This document shows, in pieces, positions 36,945 to 48,117 of a stretch of DNA of 64,000 nucleotides. A model generated the notes under the pieces. It was not told the origin of the DNA and ran no database searches. It worked only from the letters and a program-made list of their open reading frames with translations. Each line of letters starts with the position of its first letter. The stretch's first letter is position 1. The DNA lies in the NCBI RefSeq assembly GCF_900700375.1, contig NC_041713.1, positions 24,480,964 through 24,544,963 on the forward strand, given 5' to 3'. This DNA is from Denticeps clupeoides (Eukaryota; Chordata; Actinopteri; Clupeiformes; Denticipitidae). Both the position numbers and the translations under genes were made by a program.

Positions 36945-37990
36945 GCAAATCTGTATGTATCAAAATACGATGTCATTATTTAGACACATTCAAATGCACG
37001 TTTCAAACAACAAATGTTCCTGCAGTTTCTAATTAGTAGTATTTGAATAGAGAAAACAACTCACCTTGTTCACCCACAAAATGGTTTCCTCGTTACAGCA
37101 AAAAAAAAAGTCCTTTAAAAATCCTTTTAATATATTGTCCAAGGAGCATGCAAAGTGCACAGACCTGAAATTGCTTTGTAATGATAAGAAAATGGCACAA
37201 CTTTCCCTGTAGCCTCCAACAGACAAGCAAAAACTTGTCTGGAGTTTTCACACAACAGAGCAGCACTGTGGCCGGAGGTAAAACTTGATAGTTTAAGTTA
37301 GTTAAACTTATAAAATATGAGTACACCCAATGACTGTCTCAAACGCTCTTCATATGCTCATACTGTTTAAGTAATGCAACAACATTTTTTATTGTGATAA
37401 ACTGTTTGCATAGAAAGAGCTTTCGGGTTAACAGTGCATGATAATAATTCAGATTGTTAAATGTCTGGTCATGCAGTTTATATTTCTGTGCTAAAATGCT
37501 TTATGAGAGAGATCATATTGTACTCCAACTGTGTATGCTGCACTCGGACCAAACTTTTTGGATGTTTTTTAAGTAGACCTTTAAGAGATGACTTTGTCTC
37601 CAGATCATTCTCATTCTTTATTCAACTGGACTGAACATGGGCCCTGGTGTAATACAGTGCATGTCTGTCTGTGCTGATTTAAATCAGACCACATGTTACC
37701 ATGCTGCCAACAGTCTGACCAGGATTTCTATTTCTTTCCCTTCAGTTGACCCCTTAATGTGTAAAGCCCTTACTACACCGTGCCTCTGACCTTCAGTACG
37801 TGTGGGTAGTAGTGTAGGAGTTTATTGGTTTGTATTTAAACCACACAATGTGCACGCTTATAGAGAACTGTTTATTTCTGTTGCTAAGTGACCGAACTGT
37901 CGAGCAACGTAGGCCCGATCGGGCCACTAGTTTATTATTTCGGTTGAGTACAGTGAGTTTGGCGGCAAGAGACCATTATTCTCGACTCCG
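36945..37990. other. Intergenic upstream of the arhgap11a-like exon
   Basis: No coding exon or repeat family was recognised. The last 120 bp before 38004 are richer in CG and probably contain the promoter. Confidence 0.35.
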
Positions 37991-38003
37991 GTAGGGGTTG
38001 AAA

Positions 38004-39809
38004 ATGAAGGTTTTAGGAGAAAACATCCGGCGTACGGTGCTGCAGCACCTCCGGTCCAAATACGGAATAAAGATGCAGAACCGGTATAAAAGCAAGCGGA
38101 GCAGCAAGATGTCCGCAGCGCGCAGCGCCGTAATGAAAGCAGCTCGTTCGTGGTTCTGGTAAACGTGGGTTCTGCAGGAACGATCAGCAGCGCTTCAGTG
38201 GGACCGGGGCGCCGATGTGAACACATGAAAAGTGGTTTTGAATAGAACCGTTCATTAGTGCTGCGTGTTTTTCCCAATCTGCACAAACCTCACCTGTCTG
38301 TCTGTCTGTCTGTCTGTCTGTCTGCATGTGAGTTCTTTTTTGGTATGTTTGCGAATATTGAACAGTGAGTTTGGACTTGTGTGCACAAGAGCAGGTTGAC
38401 TTGTATAGAAACAGTTTAATTGGCAACGATTGGGATGGGATGAACGGCCCATAATTGAACTTGTTAATAAAAAAAAATGGTTTCTTGATTTATTCGATGG
38501 AAGTTAAGTTTCTTGGCGAACTTCAGTAAAGTTCGGTCGTGTTTAAGTATTCTGTGTAAATAAATAAATATATGTAAACCATATAAAGCTGTCTGGTTCT
38601 GGCTTGACCTTTGCTGAAGGAACAGTAACGCTCTCTTATCAGAGTGTTTGTGGACGTCAGTCTGAACTGCTCCCTCTTCATTCTTTTTCATATGTTCATA
38701 AAATGATGTCTGCATTTGATCCAGGATGGACAGCAGTAACCCCTCTGTGGTCTTTGCTCCTAACCTGCTGCACTCTGCTGGGGGCACAGAGAAGATGAAC
38801 GCCAGCACTGAGAGGAAGTTGAAGCTCCAGGCTGCTGTTGTGCAGTGCTTTATCGAGAATGCTCAGGACTTTGGTAAGGAACCAGCCAAATTTAAAAAAA
38901 AGGATGTGTGTCTCTCAAAGTGGGTTAAATTAGGTAAATTATACTCGCAGAGTGTGATTTAAAATAACTGACTCCCTGTTGATCTATTGTAAAAGTTCAG
39001 TTTTTTGGCCCACATCCCCTGTAAATGTGGAAGCAGAAGAAGTACAACATGTGATGGTCACCAACCCCCCCCCCCATATCAGGTTTGGTCCCATCCATGT
39101 TGGGCTGTGAGGCTGGTGGCCTCCTCTCCCCCCCAGCCAATGCTGTGGATGAGTCCTGCTCGCACTCAGGTCTTAGGAGGAGTCACCGCAGAAGTTTAAG
39201 AGGTGAGACCCAAGCGGAGTTGGTGGTTTTGCTTTATTGTGATCTTTTCAAATAAATTCATGGTTGTTCTTTGGACTCTAATTGTTGAGGTGTTAATGTG
39301 TTTTTTGTCTTGCATTCCAGATGTGATTGATGGGGCTTTGATCAAGTTCATTTATAGAACCCCCACAAACACACCCCAGTCTGAAACTGCAGGTAGTTTT
39401 AAGGGTTTGACTTTTTCTGCCTCTATATGAAAATCTTCAGCTTTGACTTGCATCTGGATGTCAGTTCTCTCTGGTTTCCTATCAGCCCTCTGAATGGTCT
39501 TTGCGGTGCCCTTTGCTTGCTTTTTCTGCCTGTGACCAGCGATCTACATTTTTGCTTTTGAATCTTTTCTGTATGAAACATTTTCCTTCTTTGTCTGTCT
39601 GTTGTGTAGTGTGCCTTCAGCAGTTTGCACAGTTTGATGTAGAACTTTTCTCTTCTGTATTTCTCTCCCACAGCAACCCCTGTCATTTCAACACCCAACA
39701 CAAAGTGTACGCTTCCCGCAGAGTGCGCGCAGACTGGCTGCTTCTCCCCAAAAGTGACATCAGGAAATTCCTACGCTTGCGCTTCAGACCCTGTAACTTC
39801 AGCTTCACT
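38004..39809 (+). pseudogene. arhgap11a: arhgap11a-like gene lacking most GAP-domain exons
   Basis: Exon 1 (38004-38157) encodes MKVLGENIRRTVLQHLRSKY-GIK, like the ARHGAP11A N-terminus (LLQHLRAFYGIKVK). Later exons at 38724-38873, 39083-39202, 39321-39392 and 39674-39809 join in matching phases and encode [61 protein letters not shown]...RTPTNTPQSETA and ATPVISTPNTKCTLPAE, in the order of ARHGAP11A just after the GAP domain core. ARHGAP11A is a RhoA GTPase-activating protein of dividing cells. The exons for the GAP arginine finger and most of the fold should lie in 38158-38723 but are not there, and the long C-terminal part is absent after 39809. So it is probably a decayed or partial duplicate, although the exons present are open. 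Assembly loss is possible. Confidence 0.7.
38295..38323 (+). repeat. (CTGT)n microsatellite
   Basis: About seven tandem CTGT units lie in the gap of the arhgap11a-like gene. Confidence 0.9.
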
Positions 39810-40254
39810 GTAAGCTCCCGACCCACAATGTTGCTACTCACAAATGTCAATCAATAACGTTGCTTTACAGCGATAACTTTACTGTGTGCAAGTGTGTGAA
39901 AGGATTCACTGCTGCATGACATTTCATGAAAGCACTTTAACTGTGGCAATCAATATCTTAGTGTTGGGCTTTTATTAGTAAGAGTCATTTTAGCTGTGGT
40001 GGTTGGAATATTTCCTTTGGTGGTTGGAATATAATCACTAAGCTAGTGCCATGTTTACATCTAATTCTACAGTGTAATGATTATTTTTTTATATGATCTT
40101 GTATACGATCTGAGTCCTACAATTTGACATATGGGACGAGTTGGTGCCGCCAACGGATTAACGCTCAAACATGGTCATTTTCCCATTAGAATGCACTGAA
40201 TGCTAATTTTAGCATTGGCAAGGTCATGGAGTGGCCTAGTCAGTGACAGCACCA

Positions 40255-40435
40255 AGGAAAAAAAGACTTCAGAAAGAGACTTCACCCTTAGTGACAGTGG
40301 GCAGCCATAACAGACGCCCGGGGAGCAGTGTGTGAGGACCGTGAGCAAGGGAACCTCAGTGGCACATTGGCAGTTTGGGATTTGAACCCCTAAACCTTAA
40401 GTTTATAAATCCACTTCCGTACCTGCTAGACCACC
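40255..40435 (-). repeat. SINE family 1 piece shared with the 57300 copy
   Basis: The same truncated SINE, with the same flanks, occurs at 57298-57475 in the other HECT element. It therefore inserted before the two copies separated. Confidence 0.8.
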
Positions 40436-41373
40436 ACTGATTAATAGATTTAAATATTTATGTAAAAAATGTATTTAAATTATCCAGAAAACGCTTGTAT
40501 TTTCAGGAATTGTCATATATAATTTATATAATTTACATATAATATGTTACTAAAGAGAAAGTTATGACTGGAAAGACAGAATTGTCAGAGAAATGAAGAA
40601 TTAAATGAAGCCATACAAGTCAGTTTTAAAAATCAATTGTGAATTGAAATCAGTGTTGGAGTGTAGAGCATTTAATATTATGTGAGATATGAAAATGCAT
40701 ACTGATTTGTTTAATTGATATGGTATTTGTAAACAAATCTGAATTTCTATAGATTTAGTGAAGATTATCTAACAGTTTCCACTTTGTGTTAAATGTGATA
40801 ATGTGTTGCAGAATAAAAAAGTGAGAATAATCTAATTAAATCCTTCTGATACATTTCATTTTCCAGTGGAAATGGATGCACACAAGATGTCCCAGTGCAA
40901 CAACTACTTGGCAGCACAAATTAATTCCAATGCAAGTCAAAGTGCTGTTCTTGATGGGGCCATTAGAGGGTTTAAAAGGTCATCTTACAACCCTTGTCAC
41001 AGAAATTAGCGTGAAGTTTTCAGATAATTCTGGGAACACTGAGGAGGCCATAGATTTAGGAGTTTCTCAGACTGCTGATGCAAGCTCTTAAAGAATAGTC
41101 AGTGTTTGAAGGTGTGGAAGAGAGAAAGAATTTTGCACTTGATTCACAAGGTAAAATGTTTGACTAAAGTCATAGTAACAACATACATTTTTATGTACAT
41201 TGTCACTGTTATGTACAGTGATTGTAACAAATTTCATGTTAATTTTTTCAACACTAAGAGAGGACAGATACAGGAAGGGCCATTGCAGTCAGTTTGGTTC
41301 ACGGAGGACCAGCTCCCAAAAGGTATGCAGCAGTTCTCCATCAACAGAACGTTTTAAAACCAACAAGGACTTT

Positions 41374-41545
41374 TTGTCACAACCATGTTGGCATGACGAG
41401 GCAGGTGCAAGGAGAAGAGGACGAAGAGGTGACAAGACGACAAGGAAGGAAGGACGCAATCGCTTGACATCACGAATCCGGGGTTTAATGGTGAAGCAAA
41501 GGACAGGGGCGACACTGGTGAACATGGAACGTAACTTCAAAGACA
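41374..41545 (-). repeat. LTR fragment inside the HECT-element copy
   Basis: It opens TTGTCACAACCATGTTGGC and has GGGGTTTAATGG (a minus-strand poly(A)-signal region), the layout of a gypsy-type LTR. It interrupts the sequence that elsewhere reads AAGGACTGTTGCC. It is partial. Confidence 0.5.
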
Positions 41546-42005
41546 CTGTTGCCAAATGAAAAATGAGTGTTTATTTTTTCACAATAACAAAAAAGGTTTT
41601 GTGTTCATTACATCTTAATGTTTCAAGTCATCAACAGAATTCGAGGATCATTTGAAAGGTTATTTTTAAATTAGTTTCTTGCTCCCCCATCTACTTTTCT
41701 TATTTTAGTACACATAATTATACAAATATGTCATTCTTCACATAGATGAAGATTGGTGCTGGAAAGGTTGTTAATCATTTCATGTTCTTAAACTCACTTT
41801 AAACGAGTAAAAGAAAAAAAAAAAAGAAAAAGAATTGATTTTGTGCTACTACCTAGTGGCCCATTTTGTACTCAGTTCTCCATCAACAGAACATTTTAAA
41901 ACCAGCAAGGACTGTTGCCAAAATGAAAAAAATGTGTTTAATTTATCACAATTGGCTTTAAATCATTTAATTAAATCAATTTCACAAAAGGTTTTATGTT
42001 CAGTA

Positions 42006-42775
42006 TGTCGTGACCGTAAGGTTACTTGATGCTCCCACTTTGTCCACCCCAGACACAGGCAACACACAAAGTACAATTCAAACAGTACACTTTATTAGTT
42101 GTTTAACAAAATCAGACCAAATGCATGTTGGGGGCGTAAGAGAATAACACTGCCAGGAACGGTTCCACCTCACTAGTAGTGCAGAGTTGATGCCACCCTC
42201 CCTGGTACACACAGCAAATCGTGAAAACAGTTCAGAGCACACGTACAAACCCACAATTCATCAGAAATCGGAGATCACACCAAAACACACGTTTACAAAC
42301 CGCAAGTGAAGCACCACACATTTTAAGAGGGTTGGGTGGGTAATAAAATCAGTATGGTGACAAACGAGGCTGGTTATCTTAACCCCCATACACACAGCAT
42401 TACTAATTACCTACAACATATACCTATGTAAAAATACCTATCTAATAAGCAAAAGATCTTAAAAACAGTCAATATTGGTCGGCTCCCCCCGACCAGTATG
42501 AAAACTAATCTACCCAAATCCACGGAACAAATGGTCACACGAATTGTCAAACCGGAATTGTTCACGCGTCGGTCTCCAAGCGCTTCAATCCGCAGCTACG
42601 CCGGATCACGCAGTCCAGGATCCCGCGAACACGCCCACGTCGCCCTCCGGAATGCTCGGCAACAAGCTCCGCCCAGTTCCCGGCCAGGCAACAAGCTCCG
42701 CCCAGTTCCCGGCCAGGCAACAAGCTCCGCCCGGTTCCCGGCCAGGCAACAAGCTGCAATTGCAGTGTTATTACA
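42006..42775 (-). repeat. Possible long LTR, minus strand
   Basis: On the minus strand the piece opens TGTAATAACACTGC and ends GGTCACGACA. It has AATAAAGTGTACTG near that end, as in an LTR R region. No matching target duplication was found, so the ends are tentative. It contains a 29-bp tandem triplication. Confidence 0.35.
42658..42755 (+). repeat. 29-bp tandem repeat, three units and a part
   Basis: Units start at 42658, 42687 and 42716 with GGCAACAAGCTCCGCCC and are nearly identical; an 11-bp fourth start follows at 42745. Confidence 0.92.
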
Positions 42776-42869
42776 TCGTGTATGGTGAATAACACCTGTT
42801 TGCCATAACTGGAAAGGTGTTTGCCCTCCTTGTGTTGAGAGTCCATGGTGGCTCCACTGATTTCTAAAT

Positions 42870-43940
42870 TCTACAGCAGCTCTCTCAGTACGTGGTAAAT
42901 ATATATAGTGCGGACCAAATAAAGTTCATTTAGGGAATCTAAAATCCCTTGGTCTTCTATAAATGTGAATAGATTGCTGTAGTGAAAAGATACCACATGT
43001 TTCAGTTCAGCCCAAAGCCTTTGAATCCTTTGATTGTGTACACTACCTCCTGTTATGACACTTCTTCTGCCTGTTCCTCTTATGTCAAGCATAAATCTGG
43101 CCACCATTATGTCTTACATTCCATGGTCGCGCCTTACCCTAGAGGGTAAACCAAAATTCTGTACTCCTTCTTAGAAAAGGTGAAGAACATTTGCTGCCCT
43201 GTTGTTGTCCAAAAAACTGAGATACATGATGGTCCTACTCTAACCATCCACACAGCCATGAAACACCATTCGCCATCTCACTAATTTATGGTTTCCATCC
43301 AAATGCCTGTGAATAAAAAAACTCTGACTGTAACCACAGACATGGGTTTGCTACGTAATCCTTGTGTCCAAGAAGAAGACACTTAACTTTAAGTTACTTC
43401 AGGGGGTGTGTCCCTGTAATCACTGAATGTGAGGACGTTGCCTAAATGTTAAGGTGATGTTCTTACCATAATTCATTTGGCAAAAGAATGGTGTAAACTC
43501 TTCAGCGAATGGCAAAGCATCGTCAGAAGGAGCGTCCAGTAGGGTGAATGATGTGTAAGCTCATTCGTACACGCCAGCTCTGAATATGTAAGCCTAAAGA
43601 ACGCAGACTCACAATTATATAGGCTTCACCTGCGTTTGGTGTATTCTGTAAAATTTCTCTGATGTTTCAATTAAGGGCATCTTCAGATAAGACCATGTAT
43701 GAAATTGTTCGAACTCCTAGGTGTTCTCTGTGATTGTAAAGTGTTCGTCTGTTAATGCCAAGACATGCAGAAATTCTTTACCAGGCTCTTCGATACGAAG
43801 CACAATTAGAGTCAGGTCATCCAGCTGTCTGTACAGTCTTCCAAGAGCAACATCATCTCTTTCTCTCTGTTTCATCTCAATACATTGCAGTCTATTGTGA
43901 TTGAGAACTGTATTATGTCTTCTTTGGCCCAAACTCCCAG
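42870..43940 (-). mobile_element. Integrase-core (DDE) transposase remnant
   Basis: On the minus strand, the stretch 43730-43480 reads EILQNTPNAGEAYIIVSLRS and then GLHIQSWRVRMSLH, and 43107-42890 reads VARFMLDIRGTGRRSVITGG, SVHNQRIQRLWAELKHVV and FIEDQGILDSLNELYL. I recognise this as the fish multicopy integrase-core family with a helix-turn-helix region before the catalytic core (of the rva_4 Pfam kind, from memory). It is not a retroviral integrase. Stops and gaps interrupt it; the middle is poorly kept. Confidence 0.7.
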
Positions 43941-44149
43941 AAAAAAAATTGAATATTCATAGCAGGCACGCTGTGGCTCCATTATCACTTACAATCGGAT
44001 CACTGTGGTGGGAACTTTTTGATCTAAGGCGGTATCAATAATCCTGACTAACAATGCTTTAAGACTGGGGATGCAAGAGCAGGGGAATACAGCAAGGGCC
44101 ATGCAAATGGAGACGGCTAGATTTTTATATTTTCCAAACATATATTAGT

Positions 44150-45070
44150 GTTCTTTCAATTTAACACTGAGGGTTTTTGAAGTCATCTACCGCACGAGTC
44201 AGCTTCCCAAGGGGAGCTGTGTTGTTGGGGATAAAGGAGCAGCATCGGTCACCAAAAATGATCAAATTCCACTTTTCTCTGGTAATAACATCAACAGCGA
44301 AGCGGTTCCGGAAGGCCATAAGTGAGGTGGCTTCCGTCTCTTGTAAAGTTTGATCAGCGCTGCACTTTGTAATGAATGTAATTGATTCTGTCAACATTTT
44401 TGTTAGGAGTTATCCAAATAAAAATTGATTTAAAGCCTGCAGCTACTTTGTATCCATCAGGTACTCCTCTGGGAATACCTATGGCATCTATGTAAGTTGG
44501 ATCCGGGGAATTAAAAAAATATATATACATATTTTTCAGCCTAGCGAGAGTAAACATAGGAAAAAGAGACCTCCGATGTGGCTACGGGAAAACTAGATAC
44601 AGGCAGATTATGAATGGATGCACAATACACAATGCATAATACCAACATGGAACAAAACGTGAAATTGTTATGAGCTACTTTAGCATCAAAAACAGGTTTA
44701 GGTCCTACAGGGAGATACCAAGAAGAGCAAAAAGATCAAGGTGATCTTGAGTCATAAGACAGGTCAAATTCAGTTCAGGTGGAGTGGGAACAACCTTCAG
44801 CAATGGCGAGGTTCCAAACATACAATGCAATCAGACTTTACAGTGTCACCAGTAGCTTCTGTAAGTAATAACCAGTTATTAGTGTGGCCAGATATTCCTA
44901 TGACCAAATCATAATAGTCGTCAGTAGTTAGGTTAGAGACAACAATAAAACCAAGGGAGACAGATACGGGGCTCCGAGTGGGCTTGCTAGCGACATTCAC
45001 AGGCTCCTGGAATAAAATAATAGAAAACAGGGCATCGGTACAGCTACAATAAGTCCATAAGTAAAACAAC
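44150..45070 (-). pseudogene. Retroviral envelope (env) fossil
   Basis: Minus-strand frames between 45069 and 44161 resemble fish endogenous retrovirus envelope: a surface-subunit-like part with a Cys-rich KSDCIVCLEPRHC, a middle part with IDAIGIPRGVPDGY, and a transmembrane-subunit part with RCCSFIPNNTAP. It is broken, with several interruptions. No gag or pol neighbour was recognised. A further minus-strand frame at 45948-45700 may be its extension but is uncertain. Confidence 0.65.
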
Positions 45071-45263
45071 CAACACTCATTGTGAAGGGCGTCAGTTAAT
45101 GGGACATGTCAGACGGGAAAAGGAAGTGTGCAGTTGATTATTTAACAAGGGTAGCCTGCATAGTCAATTGCTCTATGTCCCTTGGAGGACAAGCCAGTTA
45201 GTGGAACTGAAATGGTGGCAGAAGAGTTAATGGGAAAACACACTTGGATTAAAGTGAATGAAT

Positions 45264-45688
45264 GAAAGTGAAGTGATTGTCACACATGATGCACAGGGTG
45301 GTAGTAGCCTAGTGGATAACACACTCGCCTATGAACCAGAAGACCCAGGTTCAAATCCCGCTTACTACCATTGAGCAAGACACTTAACCCTAAATTGCTC
45401 CAGGGGGACTGTCCCTGTAACTACTGATTGTAAGTCGCTCTGGATAAAGGCGTCTGGTAAATGCTGTAAATGTAAATGCACAGCACACAGTGCACACAGT
45501 GAAATTTGTCCTCTGCATTTAACCCATCACCCTGAGTGAGCAGTGCCCGGGGAGCAGTGTGTGGGGACGGTGCTTTGCTCAGTGGCACCTCAGTGGTACC
45601 TTGGCAGATCGGGATTCGAACCGGCAACCTTCTGATTATGGGGCCGCTTCCTTAACCACTAGGCCACCACTGCCACTGCCCCATGGAT
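45264..45688 (-). repeat. Family 1 SINE, split by a family 2 SINE
   Basis: The tail part (AAAGTGAAGTGATTGTCACA, about 45264-45297) and the remaining body and head (about 45479-45688) belong to one minus-strand SINE. A + strand family 2 SINE lies between them. Confidence 0.85.
45298..45478 (+). repeat. Family 2 SINE nested in a family 1 SINE
   Basis: It has a tRNA-like head (GTAGCCTAGTGGATAACACA, then GGTTCAAATCC), the body GACTGTCCCTGTAACTACTG, and the tail GGATAAAGGCGTCTGGTAAA then ATGTAAATG. The flanks repeat ATGCACAG on both sides, its target duplication. Confidence 0.88.
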
Positions 45689-46129
45689 GAGAGACATGTA
45701 AGCATGATTAATATGGCATCGGGAAGCACTAAATGGCACTTCAGTAGTTCTCTTCCTTTGTGAGAGGATGGGAAACATAAGAGGTTATTGAAGTATTCAT
45801 GCCACAGAAGGATGGGGAGTGTAGTGATGATGCTGATGAGGAGCCTCTCAGGGACCAGCCATATATGCGAAAAGGGTGCCAGGGGCGAGGTTGATCCATG
45901 ATGAGTTGGGTTGGAAGCTTGGCACGCTACGCTTTGCAGTAAGGACACAGCTTTCCTTACTTATCTTGCTCGTGTTCGCTGTCTGCTCAGGTTGGAGGGG
46001 TTTCTGGTGGTGCTGGAACCCTCTTACAGTGGGACGTGTGTATCCATGTGGCTCTGTCTGCGATCTTGACTGCTGTGTGAGCTGTCAACAGGATCTGGAA
46101 GGGTCCCATTCAGCGTTGATGGTTGGGGC

Positions 46130-46700
46130 GAAGTCGGTTAACCATAGAATATTAATTTCCAGACTGGAGCATTGTGTGGGTATTAAAGGGACTGCACAAG
46201 AGTGGTTTAGAGCCTACCTCTCAGGCAGACGTTCTTGCCTCAGGGCTCTGTAGTTGGCCCTTTGCTGTTTTCTTTATACACACTCCCACTAAGAACCATT
46301 TTAAGGAAACATGACATTTCATTACATTTTTATGCCAATGATATGCAAATCTACCTGCCCCTAAAACAGACAAGCTTTTTAAATCCATTACTTCGCTGCC
46401 TGGACGACATCAAAGAATGGATGGCTTTGAATTTTTTACATTTTAATGAAAGCTCTATCTCGGTCTTTCACAGTCACTGTTATCACGGATTCAGCTGGTC
46501 GCTTGCAAGCGCGCTTGGTGACTGGTACTAAAAAGAGACAACATATTAACATATTACCCCAGTTCTTGCGTCACTGCACTGGTTCATTTCCGAATTCAAT
46601 TCAATTATAATATAGAGGTCCCACCCTACGTAACAGATCTTGTTCATTTTCAGCCAACTCCTAGATCCTTAACACTAGATTTACTAAGGCTGCGCAAATT
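46130..46700 (+). mobile_element. L2/Rex1-like LINE fragment
   Basis: Frames read NHRILISRLEHCVGIKGTAQ, then [18 protein letters not shown], then [14 protein letters not shown] (the catalytic YADD-type motif, here YAND) and [11 protein letters not shown]. Near 46560 LASLHWFISEFN-like sequence follows. Frameshifts and truncation show it is dead. Confidence 0.75.
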
Positions 46701-46719
46701 TGTGTAAATTGCCTGGACC

Positions 46720-47300
46720 TCACACCTCCTGGCATCCTGCTGAGCTCCATTGTTCTCTTGCTTTTGTTCTGAAAACACACCCATTACCTGTGAGGCCTGG
46801 CACCTTTGCATTTGTTAGCTTAAAACCAAGGCAGGCCAAAGTAAAGGCCACTTCTAAGCACTGAAGTGGAGAATACCTCTCGCTGATCAGTGTCTTTTGC
46901 AAGTTGAGGAAGTTCACGCCTGACTTTTTTTCACCGTGCCCAATAGCGTTGCTTTGCGCTGCAGCAGTTTGTGCGACAGTGAAGTAAAGAAATTGTCTGT
47001 CGTGACATTTCTCCCATCATCCAAAAATGTCTCCATCAGATTCATGACCACGTTCACTGGTCATGGCCACGTTCTCTCTCCCTTCTGACGACTGGGGCCC
47101 TGTTCCAAGGATTTGGTCTCCAAATCCGTGGCCATCCAGAACTTGATCCCAAATTTGTCTGGCTTGGTTGCGATATACTGTGAATGGACAATGAACCTTG
47201 GTAGGGAACAGCTGTTCATCTATGGTCTTGTGTTCTCCTGGAGTGAAAATCTCAGCGTGTCCGGATGTCTGAGATTGCAGCAAATTTGTCTGTTTTCACC
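46720..47300 (-). mobile_element. piggyBac transposase remnant
   Basis: The minus strand gives FTPGEHKTIDEQLFPTKVHC and PFTVYRNQ, a signature region of piggyBac transposases, then a diverged NVTTDNFFTS-type part and, at 46917 and below, NFLNLQKTLISERYSPLQ. Frameshifts break it. Confidence 0.75.
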
Positions 47301-47449
47301 CGTTCTGCCCGTGTGTCCTTGTCATCAAATTGAAGGTGTTGCATAATTGAAATGAATCTATCTTGGGGCATTGTCTCTTTGATTACTGGCACCAGAAAGT
47401 TTTCTGATCAGCAGTTCACAATGCAAGTCATTCTAGTGTTAAGATCGAG

Positions 47450-48117
47450 CGGCAATGCCCTCCTCCACATTACCTGCTTTTAAATACAGGCTTAAAACTG
47501 TACTCTTTAGCTTTCCCAGACTTTCCATAAATGTGTTTTTGTTCTCTTCAGCCTTCCCTATTTTTTATTTTAAAGGTGTAATCCTATTATGCATTATTAT
47601 GTTATTTTCTTCAGCCTCCGGATAAGGGTGTCTGATAAATGCCGTAAATGTAAAGTATCTCCTGACTCTCTAAACTGTTGTGACGAGACCCATGTATCTC
47701 CCTGTAGTCGATAATCACTTAGAACTGAGGAGGACTGAGCTCACATGCATTGACTGACTTCTGCAGAAACCTCTTATCACTTTACAAACTGGATGCAAGC
47801 GTTAATAAAAATACATAAAACAGAACTATTCGGGAATGCTCTATTATTACATGAATGAACTCTACAGGTGCCTTAATACATGGATTCCAGAAGGAGGGGA
47901 CACTCGGCTGTTCTTGTCTATGTTTGCCTGAGTCTGCCAGGATTTGCCGGCTCTATATTATTTTAAAGCCAACTACTTTCCGGTTTAACTGGTTTCATTT
48001 CATTTATGGTTTGGCACAGGTGTTGTATTTGTTACCCAGAAGTGAAACTGAGAAAAGCAACGCAAGAACACAAGATCGTTCTTTCGTTCTAAAAAAGATT
48101 TTAAGAAAACTGAAAGG
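47450..48117. other. Intergenic; tha1 promoter side
   Basis: A SINE/LINE-type tail (GGATAAGGGTGTCTGATAAA) lies near 47628. The last 100 bp before 48118 probably contain the tha1 5' UTR and promoter. No clear TATA box. Confidence 0.4.

Larger units (their letters stand above)
40245..41880 (+). mobile_element. Rearranged copy of the HECT-bearing element
   Basis: This matches, in opposite direction, about 57480 down to 53120 of the element at 52888-59068. Shared parts in order are a SINE piece (about 40255-40435), the DNA before the UIM exon, a remnant UIM (about 40585-40630), the HECT N-lobe exon (about 40865-41150), the next exon (about 41245-41330), and IRGSFER near 41640. Near 41840 it matches the 3' flank (TTGTGCTACTACCTAGTGGC). 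Stops, deletions and an LTR piece at about 41374-41545 interrupt it, and a small segment (CAGTTCTCCATCAACAGAAC) is duplicated at about 41332 and 41875. The C-lobe exon and both terminal inverted repeats are missing. Confidence 0.8.

Noticed and set aside
42006-42775. Calling a complete solo LTR with TCGTG as target duplication
   Set aside because: TCGTG at 42008 and 42776 would leave ends that are not TG...CA, so the match is probably chance; kept only as a tentative LTR-like piece.
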